Origin: Hydnum rufescens UP504
Lineage: Eukaryota; Basidiomycota; Agaricomycetes; Cantharellales; Hydnaceae
NCBI GenBank assembly: GCA_014904985.1
Contig: MU128933.1
Span: 342,094-406,093 of the forward strand
DNA: 64,000 nucleotides
Direction of reading: 5' to 3'
The notes below the pieces were generated by a model, which saw only the letters and a program-made list of their open reading frames with translations, ran no database searches and was not told the origin of the DNA. Position numbers and translations under genes: made by a program. Of this stretch, positions 1-10,199 are shown piece after piece; positions within the stretch are counted from its first letter, which is position 1; every line of letters begins with the position of its first letter.

Positions 1-9
1 CCAGGGTAG

Positions 10-1076
10 CTACATGAAATCATCCTCCATCTCTTGCACCGTCTGATGCTTTGGATCAAACTCCGTGAAAATACTATCATAAGACTTTTCCGCTTTCTCA
101 GCAGCTCGGGCCTTCGCAAGCTCAGCCTCTTCCGCCCGCTTGACCATATGTTAGCACAGATTACACAGGTTGAAAGCACACCTATATACCTTCTTTACAA
201 GTGCCATTTTTCTGGCAGCTGCTTCATCCTTGATCCTCGCGGCGCGCACAGCCTCATGATCAACCTCGCGTATCACTTTGGTCTTGTTCAGGCGATTGAT
301 GATTGAATTATCGCGTGCGCTGATGTGAACTGGAATAAGTTTTCAAGTTCAAAAGAAATCGACAACATCATGCATTGCGAATTACTTTTCTTGACCTTGA
401 TGATATTTGATTTCAATTTGAGTAAAGGATAGTACATTATAGATCGCACACCTTGTCATCCTTATGGAAAGACACCTGACCCGTGGCCATGTCGCCGGTC
501 TTCCTCAGATTGGCCCAAGGCGTATATATGACCGTGACATTATTCTTTTTGTTCCCTGAAAGACTCCGATTTCTCAGCCAGAGCGGATCATCCAGCTTCA
601 GTTGAGACGACAATGTGCTTGCCTTCGATGGAATTAGCCTAATGGTTGCTATCTCACTCAGCAGTTTGGCACTATGCCACAGCCTCTTCACGAACCTTAA
701 CTAGTTGTGCACAATCGACAAGGAGAGGTTGAGGGATTGCGTCCCACGTGACGTCCGACGGTAAGCGAAGGTATACATGAGCAGAAGAAAGCTAGAGTAT
801 CTTTGAAGCTCATACATTTCCTGACAGTGTGTGTTCCTGACCTTATCCACATGAAACCATACGTCCTCTGGAAACCCGTACTATAACAAGGAAATGTCAG
901 ATGAAACAGCAAGGACGGGCAGCTACAAGTTGACTTTGATCAAATCTTCGTCTGAATTCCCCCATTCGTCAGGATAATCTCCTCCAAAACAATGAGAACT
1001 TACTCTCTTCTTTATCCCTCCCAACATAAATGGAGACAGGTGGAGAAATCACTGTGGAAGTGAAAAAAATCACCAT
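10..1076 (-). CDS. CCDC25-like NFACT-R domain protein (yeast Jlp2 family)
   Basis: The spliced product matches the eukaryotic CCDC25/Jlp2 family over its whole length. It starts with an [11 protein letters not shown] N-terminus, continues with [13 protein letters not shown] and [17 protein letters not shown], then [19 protein letters not shown], and ends in a charged coiled-coil tail finishing EDDFM. These blocks form the NFACT-R fold, which in related proteins binds nucleic acid; the yeast protein's precise role is unclear. The start at 1076 is chosen because it aligns with the family N-terminus. About five introns are needed. One (556-622) has to begin with GCAAGC, because no GT donor keeps the ANSIEG/NKKNNV frame. 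The gene is complete and is divergent from TRAPPC10. A LINE insertion begins 11 bp upstream of its start codon, so its native upstream sequence is now displaced. Confidence 0.88.
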
Positions 1077-1087
1077 TGCGAAATCGA
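1077..1087. repeat. left copy of 11-bp target-site duplication
   Basis: The sequence tgcgaaatcga occurs here and again at 3640-3650. The two copies sit exactly where the LINE-type element meets the two flanking genes. This is the expected product of target-primed insertion. Confidence 0.7.
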
Positions 1088-3639
1088 AGTGATGATGATG
1101 ATGAATATCTCTATATTTAGCCTGCAACTACCGGCTGCTCCCGAGGGGCGCCAAGGGCAGGGGACCGAAGGTCCAGGGGGTATCGTACATACACTAAAGA
1201 GGAAATAAAAATAGAGAAGACGTCCATGACCGCAGACCTCCAGACCCTTCGACCTGAGATACCACACACCCAATACCAAACGGAGTCCTCATTTACATGG
1301 TGTCCACTTCACACTTTCGTCGACGGGATCGTAACCAAGATTGGAAGCAGCCTTCGTCGGCGGGTTGTCTTGTATCGTAGGGAATCGTTATTCGGATGAC
1401 TTTTTCTCGTACGCTCCACTGAGGTCAATGAACTTAGAAGTGCGCTCAGATCCCGCGTCGGTTCCGAAGAGAGCAGTGACCTTAATTACGCCTTCTGAGT
1501 CCAGGAGTAGGGGTCTCCAGTCGTCGTACAGGGGGCAGTCTAGGAGGATGTGGGTTCGTGTTTCGAGGCGTTCCCCGCAGCAGCATGTCTCGTTTTCGTC
1601 TGGTACAAAATGTTTATAGTATTGGCCTATGAAGGCGTGTCCCGTACTGCATTGGACTAGTCGGCTGAATGATTTTCGCGAGAGTGATTTGAATGGTTTG
1701 CTAAGACGCAGAAGTGGGGGGTTGACGTTGCACATAGAATACTCTGTGGGCCGGTTTTGTGAGGGATCGTTCGCCCATCGTAGTTGCCAGTCTTTGAGCA
1801 GGCATTAGTTGTTCAAGTTGCCGACATACGCGTTAGATGCTGAGTATGTGTATATGGAGGGGAGGAGTGATCCGCTTTTCGCTAGGGTGTCAGCTTTCTC
1901 GTTGCCGATTGGTGACCCGGGACCCATTTCGATTCGATTTTGCACGCTGGGCGTTCGTTGAGGAGGTTAAGGATGCACCCTCTGAAACGGGATGATTGAT
2001 TTTGGGCGATGCCTGGGGTGGTGGCGAATATGCGCTGGAGGGCCGCGGTGTTATCTGAGTAGAAGATGATGTGCAGGGGGAGCGTTGTCGGACGGTGTGT
2101 GTGTAGCCCAGTTGACCTTAGAATAGAGTTCATTATCCGACGTGCAGCTAATCGCTTTGCCAAACTAGATGCCGACAACCCTGTAATTAGCCGCCTCCCC
2201 CGCAACCGATCCCACCTCATCCCCACAGATTCCAACACCCCCCCTTTCCCTATCCCGCATCCAGCCCGCCGTCGCTTCAAATCAACCAACATCCGTATCC
2301 GAAAAACGACTGAAAAGGACAAGGAGTGTACAAGGATATGGAAAATGGCCCGTACGTTCAACCGTGATGCGGAAATTACACTACTCTGGAGCGAGCCACC
2401 CTGGGCACGAACCTTCGACGATCTTGACAACCGCCTAAGACTCACTATCCCAACAAACGAAGCTGGTAAATCACAAAAGAAGGAGTGGGCGCTGGAGCAC
2501 AAGAAAGAGGCTAAGAAACTTTCCAACGATGAGTCTTGTTTCTTAATGTACACTGATGGATCACTTTCGTTCGACCGTGGCTCTCGTAAAACTGGATTCG
2601 GATATGCAGCCTTTCGTCGCGGCAATGTTTTGTTCCAAGGCAAAGGTGGCACCGGACCTCATGTGGACGTATACGATGCCGAGATGGAGGGCCTCGCCCA
2701 AGCGGCCGAACACCTCACATCTTGGGGGATTGAGCATTCGATCTCAAGAGCATAAATTGGGTCGTTCTGAACGCCCCCGATATGCTGTGGAGGGCACGAT
2801 TCTGAACGCTAGAGAGTAGTTTCGTATGCGTGGATCGGTAGTCCCACCATGTCGGTACTCCGTAGGTCATCATTGGAACAATTCCCCCAAGGTGTATTAG
2901 GCGGCGTTGGGTGTGGTGCATTCCGCCAGTAGAGTTGCCAAGGATAGACATGGCGTTGACGGCTCTCAGTGCCTTGTCTGTGACCTTGCGGACGTGGGGA
3001 GTGAACGTTAGTTTTGAATCCCAGATGATTCCCAGCCATTTGGTCTCTTTGGAGTGCTTGATCACTCTTCGGGGTCTATCGTTCGAGGCTGGGATGATGA
3101 GGCCACAGGGTTCTTGACGTACGCGCATGAAGTGGGTAACACCAGTTTTGACGAAGTCTAGAGAGGCCGCGTTCGTCTAGCCAGCAGTCTGCTGCTATGT
3201 AAGCGAGTCGGCAGATATGATTATTCGTTTTAACAGTTTTGGAGAAGGTGAGGAAGTTTCCGTCGTCGACATAGAGTACAGTCGATGGCTTTCGGGGGGC
3301 GTCAGACAGGATCCTACATCTAAGACGTTGGGGAAACTTTTCCTCTAAGGTAGCTGCGTTGATAGAATCGATCAAGGGCGCGGAGAAGAATGCAGCTAGA
3401 ATGGGCGGACACAGCTGCCCTGTGGGATCCCTGTCTTAGTTGCTTGCATTTCGTCACAGTGGCCGTCCAGGAGCAGAGATGTGCGTCTGTTGGTCAAGAT
3501 TGAAGAGATCCACTTGACAAGGGGGAGGGGATGCCTTTGTCCCGGAGAGTGGCAAGGAGATGGGGGTGTGAGACGAAATCAAAGAAACCAGTGATATCAA
3601 AGGTGAGAGAGGTGGCAACTAGTTTATGGTTGAGGGCTG
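1088..3639 (-). mobile_element. 5'-truncated LINE-type (non-LTR) retrotransposon remnant
   Basis: On the minus strand the element reads from right to left. It begins with a truncated reverse transcriptase (FDITGFFDFVSH near 3580-3600 and the LYVDDGN catalytic motif near 3280), continues with an RT thumb region (ETKWLGIIWDSKLTF, 3030-3060), then an RNase H domain, a C-terminal cysteine-rich segment (HILLDCPLYDDWRPLL, 1500-1560), and a 3' untranslated part ending in four CAT units at about 1089-1100. The upstream ORF1/endonuclease part is missing, as in typical 5' truncation. Several frameshifts are present and an internal segment is inverted, so it cannot be functional. It is flanked by an 11-bp direct repeat. 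The domain order and RNase H suggest a Tad-like fungal clade, which is an inference. Confidence 0.85.
2107..2728 (+). other. inverted internal segment of the LINE (N-terminal half of RNase H)
   Basis: This 622-bp block reads on the plus strand while both flanks of the element read on the minus strand. It encodes the linker after RT and the first half of RNase H (MYTDGSLSFDRG and the AEMEGLAQAAEHL helix, carrying the first catalytic Asp and the Glu). The rest of RNase H (FYSDNTAALQ and KWVPGHQSA) lies immediately left of it on the minus strand. Flipping the block restores one continuous order: ECSIP-PVDLRIEF on one side and EHLTSWG-LHTHRP on the other. The breakpoints are at ccc (2107-2109) and ggggg (2724-2728). 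Confidence 0.85.
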
Positions 3640-3650
3640 TGCGAAATCGA
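3640..3650. repeat. right copy of 11-bp target-site duplication
   Basis: This copy of tgcgaaatcga is identical to 1077-1087. It lies 30 bp upstream of the TRAPPC10 start codon. Confidence 0.7.
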
Positions 3651-3680
3651 TGTATCGGACGATGCCGAGTTTCGTCCACA

Positions 3681-6600
3681 ATGACCCGCGTACAAGTGAC
3701 ATATGCTGGCTCACCATCCCTCCTTGCTGAGCAGTGGGAGGGTTTGCGGACGTCTATCAGCGCCCAGATGCCGCTACGCAATCTTCACTGGAAGTCATTA
3801 GCTCGTCCTTCTGTCAGAACCATACAAGAACTTGACGTTGACCTGGTGGCTTTGGACATGACCGAACCTTCTTCTCATATGTCATCGCCTCTTTTGGACC
3901 AACCACTACTCAATATCTATTTTTCTCTCTGCGACGCAAGCATCACTCTACCTCCGTATTTAGTCAACTTCTATCTAATACAGATCGTATATTCCGCCAT
4001 CGTTTCTAGGACATCGACTCGTACAAGAATTTCGTCCGAAGGCAGATTCAAGAATGGCATAGCTCAGTTACCCAACGCAAAGACCAAGAGTGGCTTCTTC
4101 TCCTCGTTATTCGGCCGGATACCCAGGCGACTGGAAAGAGGCTCTTTCATATCAAGGGAAGTGTGTTGGATAAGATGAAAGCCGACTTCAATTCCGACAA
4201 ACATGACAGGTGTGACACGCTGGATACAATCTATCTGATCTCTTGTATCCTCAAGTGCCGTTTGTCAGATGTGTTCAGCTTGTTTGGACGCCTGGGGTCA
4301 ATGAGGCCCCAATTTGGGCTGAATTTACTTCGAAATTGAAGGAAGGTATTGTGTCTAGTTTTGACTCTCGGGTTCTCCTTCGCGAAGAAGAGGTCAGAAA
4401 GCTGGAGAACCAAAGGCAAGCGTCCACCTGGAATTTTTGCACGTTCTGTATCTCGAAGGTATCTCCTTTGATTGTAATATGAGGATGCTTTCTCATTCTG
4501 TATCTCGACGCATGTGATAGGAGACCTTAGCTAGCTCTTTCGAGGGAATGAACTTATTGGAAGACGCCCAAATCCAATTTGATGAGCTAGAAGCTTCGTA
4601 TTTCCAAGTCGTTAAAGGTGGCCTCACTCCCGAACTATCACTCCTCTTAATTGATTCCTTCTTCTACGATAGAACGGGACCAACCACCACTTCATGTTTT
4701 TGGTGGTCATTTCCCTAAAGATGATTCCATGCCTTTATTATCCCTTAACAAAAAACCGTACCGAGATCTTATTATGTCAAACTCAATAACTGTCTTCGAC
4801 TTCCGAATCTACCTCTTAGGACGGCAGTGCTCATTATTGGCCCGACGTGGGGATATTCTAGCTGCCGCGCGAAAGGCGAGCAGGTTCGTTTATGCATTTG
4901 CTCAGTCAATGAAGACCAATGGGGTAAGTGAAGGTATCTATCGTCTGTAAATGTCTGTTAATCACTAAACGTTTTTGAAGCATCTTTTCGGTCTGTATTA
5001 TATCGAGTCCTGGACCTATTCAGCAGCCTTGAACATCGTAGACCAGTGTGAAGAATGGGCGTCACTGGCAGGATCAGAACAAGCTGCACCCTCGCTTCTG
5101 AGCGGAATAAAGGGCGAGCTGCTTGAGCTTGCTCGAACTCAGGTGAGCGGTATCCCCTCCGGGACCTATCATCTCCCGGTTCCAAAAACTCTATCGTTTC
5201 GTTTTCAGCTAGACAAGATCGGAATTGCGTCGGGCCATCTCCCTGATTCTCTCCCTTTCTCGATGGCAACATCCTCACCGTTGCCAACCAGTCGAGCCAC
5301 CCTACCCTCACACCCTGCCGCGATCAGTGAAAAGAATATCTTGGCCGCCATTGGCGACAGAGAGACATTTGATAAACTATACATCATGATCACCAACCGC
5401 TCCATCGAGTGTTACACCGCTGCCAAGCGAAAGAAATTCGCCCTCAAACTACACCACTCCCTGGCCGCATTAGAACGGTAGGCAATACCCAAATAAGAAA
5501 CTATCCAGAGCTTAGCCTTGATTTGTTGCACCCCTAGACATCGCTCCAAGGATGTTTCCGCCGATTTGTCTGCACTGTCTCTTTCTCAGGATCTCAGCCT
5601 CTGGGAACACCCAATATTCTTCATCCGTTCGGTCGAACCCATGGGCAAACAAACGCCCGATGGAAATTCTTCTTCTTTAATCATAACTATCGTTAATCGG
5701 TTATCCTGTGTAAGTGGGACAGCAGCAAATATCGGGGCCACGCGCGACGCTGAATCCGATGCAGAATATAAACATTGAATCCCTGTCTCTTCGGCTCTAC
5801 AACAAAGAACGACCAGAGAGCGTAACCTATGCCGCAAGTCCCACGCCCTTGGTTTCTGGACACAATCGGGTTCGAGCATCTTGTAGCGTGAGGATCGGTG
5901 TTTCTGCGCGCGAGATTTGTGCTCAGTGTGCATTACCCAGCCCCTGGTCCCGGGATTGTTTCTCCTCGAGAGTCTTGAGATACGAATGGACCAATCCTTT
6001 TACCGCCACTCGTTTTTGCGGGGAAATACCTTGACTTCAAGAACGTCTCGCGCTCTTACTGTCCAAGTCCCCTCTCTCCTCGATGATCTAGATGGCATTG
6101 TTGAATTTCCGAGAAGCAGTGAGTAGTTATGGCTACGTCGTGCAATAATCACTGAGAAGTACGGTCCTTCAGTCGAAATCGGACTGCCTCCCCGACTAAT
6201 TTTTACTATTACATCAAGGCACGACACCATTGATTCCATTATCCTTCAGCCGGAGAATCCTACGAATGCCATTTCATTCCAGTGTGAGCAGGCTGTGTTA
6301 TGCCACGGAGGTTCTTTTTTTTGTTTTCATTTCATGAGAGTCTCGCATTAACATTCCTTCCTATTTCCCGAATAGACGTTACCGAAACAAAGCCTAGCGG
6401 AGATTCCGTCACTTGTGAGGTGCCTAAAAGGGGGATCCAGTGTTACTCTGTCAATTCCCTTCGAAGGCGACCTTCAGGGCACCGAAGCACCTGTACGTTA
6501 ATATAGATCCACCTTAAACAGTGGACTCATTGCTCGATAACAGGTCGTAATGCGAGTCCGGTATCAAACAGCAACAGAACCGAGCACTGTCCGCGAATTC

Positions 6601-8133
6601 CACAGAGAATTTTCGATGTCTGGAGCACTACCAGTGATCGTGAATGTGCAGGATTTTTACCGAGATAAAAGGTTAAAACGATATCTTATTCAAAGATCCC
6701 ATAACTGACGATATCCGAACAGATTGTTTTCTCGCTTCTCCGTATCATCCGATGGGCGACAATGTATCCGGATTTTGGAAGCCAAGCTCGTTTCTGAGAG
6801 TAATAACATCACAATTCATAGAGCCCAGGGTGCTATGGTCTGTAATGAGGTGAATGCCTATTAGATCTCTAAGCGAACCCCACCCACACCAACCACCTCG
6901 GTTTTCAGTGGGTAATGCCCCATCGGCCCCTCTACTTTTTGTTTCGAATCGAACCATCCCAGATCCCTCATTTCCGGAGTGAGTGGTCAATTTGACGAAT
7001 CATCTCTTTGATCTCCAACCCCATTTTTTAGATCCTGAAACTCTCCAATTCATCATTTCCTACACGACTTTGATGGAAGGTACTCTGCATCATATGTTTT
7101 TTCTCCTTTGTATTCACGATTCTCGAATTCCAGAGGCCGAACTCCGGCTAGATGAAGCGCTTCGCCACCTGCCTTTAAAGTCCTTCATTGCACGATCCTA
7201 TAAGTCCCGCATCAAACGGACCATCCTTCGAGCCTTGCACCTCGAGCAGGATTGGACCCGCGTATACGCCCAGACAAATCGCATTGTACTGGGTGATTCG
7301 TTGGTTTCTCTGGCCCAACGTAGTTGGAAGGAAACTTTGTCGCATGAGGGGGATGATCCTGCTGACCGTGCATCGTCCGACTCTGAGTCTGACTTCCCTG
7401 CGCAGACCATAAGGGACATCGCCGATGTGTGTGATTTGGTGGATGCATATCGCAATTTCTCAAGTAACGTTTTGCGACAGATACTAAGAGAGGCGCCTTC
7501 TCCTTCAACGGCTGGACTGGAAGCCAGGGAACTGATCCTACCCCTCGATCTCCCCTATCTCAACGTAATGTGTCCTTGGTGGGAGGCTATTGTTGTTCAC
7601 TGATGCATTATTGTAGCTCATCAATGCTGTCAAGCTTGTCCTTGGACCCAAAACCCCAATTTATGCTGGACAACCGGTCCCATGCACATTACTTGTGTCG
7701 ACATCATTCCAATTTCGATGGGGAACTGACGATCAGCGTCCTAAGTGCCACATGAAGTATGAAGTACTAAGTTCTGATATGAATTCTTGGTTGATTAGTG
7801 GACGAAGTCGAGATGAATACGATGCTGAGGCAAGGACCCGATATCTTCAGCGTATCGATTCACTGATAACCGTGGGTTTCACAGGATGGAGTCACTCTGC
7901 GAGTAGAACTCACGTTAATTGCACTGAGACAAGGCCTGTTGGCTCTGCCAACAGTATCTGTCAACCCGATCCCAGAATTCCCAGGAAGCGATACGATGCC
8001 ATCATCCGAAACACACCAGGAACACGCGGCAGTCCGAGTGAAAGTACTCCCCAATAGTGCACACACCACATATATGTTGATGTTGCCTGGTCATCATGTA
8101 GAGGCGTACGCGGACAGTGAAGCAGAGAGCTGA
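3681..8133 (+). CDS. TRS130: TRAPP II complex subunit TRAPPC10 / Trs130
   Basis: The product is the large TRAPPII subunit that helps activate Rab GTPases (Ypt31/32, Rab11 type) at the late Golgi. Family blocks appear in order: VTYAGSPSLL and NLHWKS...TIQELDV at the N-terminus, CVQLVW...WAEFTSKLKEG, STWNFCTFCISK, KPYRDLIMSNSITVFDFR, YYIESWTYSAALNIVDQCE, and a C-terminal beta-rich half with PIYAGQPVPCTLVV and WLISGRSRDE. The start at 3681 gives the expected MTRVQVTYAG opening. More than a dozen short introns are required. The first (3936-4009) is a GC-AG intron joining LCD to DIDSYKNF. The stop lies 33 bp from the TRP4 stop, so the two transcripts probably overlap at their 3' ends. The weakest stretch for exon placement is 5500-6700. 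Confidence 0.88.
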
Positions 8134-8166
8134 TGAATACTTGCTATGTAGCCAAAATACAACCGT

Positions 8167-9290
8167 CTATTGCGATCGAAATATGTCCAAGGCCTTCCAT
8201 GCACTGCCATCCGAAAGACTTTTTCTAGCTCTTTCTACCCCATCTGTGTAAGAGGTAGCGACCCCAGCAACTACGAGCAAGGCTGCAGCATTTATTAAAA
8301 TATGGTCGCGAATAGCCTCAACAGAGGATCCATTCGATGGGACGATGGAAGGTTTGCTCGGATTGAGAAGCGAAGTGAGGACATCGGCATTTTCTTGAGG
8401 GGTGGACCCAACCACGGAAGCGATGGGATGCGAGGCAACACCAAAATCAGAAGGATCAACGGTGAATTGTGTGATTTGACCCTCTGCATCCAACGACCAA
8501 ACCCATGTCGGACCCGCAATACTGATTTCGTCGAGTTTCTCCATTCCACACACTACCAAAGCGCGGTGAGCACCGAGAGTGTGGAGGCATTGAGCGAAAA
8601 CAGGGCCAAGATTGGGGTCTGCCACGCCTAATAGCATGGCTTTTGGTTTCGCAGGGTTTATAAGTGGTCCGAGGACATTAAAAAGCGTGCGAAATGGCAA
8701 AGTTCTGCGGGAAGGACCTATCCGAGCCATTGCAGGATGATAGTGTGAAGCCAACAGGAATGTAAACGGTATTGCGGGAATGGGAGATGAGGTCGGCTCA
8801 GGCAACGCACATCCCATCTTGCGAAGGATGTCGGCGGACCCCGAGGAAGAGGTGGATGCACTATTGCCATGCTATAGGTTTTGATGAGGATGATTGGACA
8901 GGATGCGAGAGACACACTCCATACTTTGATGACTCTAGCTCCAGCTCCTGCCGCGACGATAGCTGCAGCAGTGGAGATGTTAAAGGTGTTGTGGCCATCG
9001 CCTCCCGTCCCAACGATGTCGACGTAATAGTCGTCCGGAGACTCGACGGAGACGGGAACAGCGTGAGCCATCATCACCTGTGCAGAAGCACAGACAGTCT
9101 CGTAAGAATGTTCTCTGCCGGAAAGTTTGAGAGCAGTGAGAAAAGCGCCGATTTGAGCTGGAGAGACGGCATCCGGAGTAGCAAGATGCTCGATGGATTC
9201 CTTGACATCGTCTGCTGTGAATTGCTCAGGCTGACTGACTATCTTTAGCAGTAGACGCTTGAATGTCTCTGGCGTACGCAATCCCCCCAT
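8167..9290 (-). CDS. TRP4: anthranilate phosphoribosyltransferase
   Basis: This enzyme joins anthranilate to PRPP in the second step of tryptophan synthesis. The product carries the family's glycine-rich PRPP/metal-binding motif IVGTGGDGHNTFNIST, then HGNSASTSSSGSADILRKMG, RTLFNVLGPLINPAKP, and a C-terminal NAAALLVVAG block. There are two exons (9290-8925 and 8871-8167) separated by a 53-bp intron at 8872-8924 with GTATGG and CTATAG ends. The length (about 355 residues) is usual for fungi. The start MGGLRTPETFKRLLLKI fits the family N-terminal helix. The gene is convergent with TRAPPC10 and divergent from the small membrane-protein gene at 9459. Confidence 0.93.
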
Positions 9291-9458
9291 GGTTCCTGGG
9301 AAAACACAGGGAAAATAGCAAATTCAGCAATTGGGCCGGCGATAAGAAAGGCAAGTGCCGACGGACTGACAGGGAGGGACGCGGAAGCAATCATTCTCGT
9401 TGGAAATCCACTCTCCTTCCCCCCCTTCCCCTCCCCTTCCCTCTTTTCCAACGACCTG

Positions 9459-9913
9459 ATGATCTTCGCCAACGCCATCAAGGCCTCTCTCTGCGAGATG
9501 GACCTCACTCTCGCATACGCGGCCTTCTTGATTCTCCTTGTGTTGGCGGCGATATACGTCGTCCTGGCTGATTCAAAACACGCAAATTACGACGCTGGTC
9601 AAAGTCAGTTTTCGCTCCAGGTCACCCTATTTGCTTCTAACAAGCATTCCAGTCCTCCCTACCCGCATGTCTTTCAAGCCTAGACCTCAGGCAATGAAGT
9701 TGTTAGCGTATCCTCCAGGCCCCCGGCCTCACGCACATCGTGCTGCCCTCTTGATGTTATACAGGGTACGTCTCGAGTCCATTAACCGCATGATTTTTCC
9801 GGTTGCCAACGAATGCTCTGCAGCACACCATGAATACCAAATCCACACCGACACCACCACCACGAACACGACCTCCATCCCCACTATCGAAGACTGCCTT
9901 CACTCTGCCATGA
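9459..9913 (+). CDS. small single-pass membrane protein, function unknown
   Basis: Three exons (9459-9597, 9653-9765, 9824-9913) join in frame through GT-AG introns to give a protein of about 115 residues. Near the N-terminus lies one strong hydrophobic segment (LAYAAFLILLVLAAIYVVLA), followed by a short loop and a basic, proline-rich tail that ends in a run of Ser/Thr-Pro and Arg residues. A second possible start at Met14 gives a cleaner signal anchor. I do not recognise the family. A tail-exposed single-pass membrane protein is the simplest reading. It is divergent from TRP4, with 168 bp between the start codons. The in-frame exon joins support reality, but no homologue is recognised. Confidence 0.5.
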
Positions 9914-10199
9914 CCCCGTACTCCATCACGTTTGCGAGAGAAGTGAGTTTTCGTCCTCTTATAGAGGCAAATCCCTTATCCTGGCCCTGATCCTTCGGCC
10001 AATCCAGACAGTTGATAACGCCCCTATATGCTTATTTCATTCGGGAGCTCTAGCCATACCTCTCCATGGCTAGAAGGTCCCCATCATTATTTATGCTTCA
10101 CCGCTGCCTGAATATCTTAAATACGTGATTTTTGATTTTAATGTATGGATGTTTAATATTTTAATTACTTTGTCGGAATACCCCGTTCTACTGTTTCTT

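Noticed and set aside
3494..3781. one minus-strand coding unit covering the RT start and the region right of it
   Set aside because: Only the part left of about 3640 is reverse transcriptase. To the right lie the target duplication and the first exon of TRAPPC10 on the other strand.
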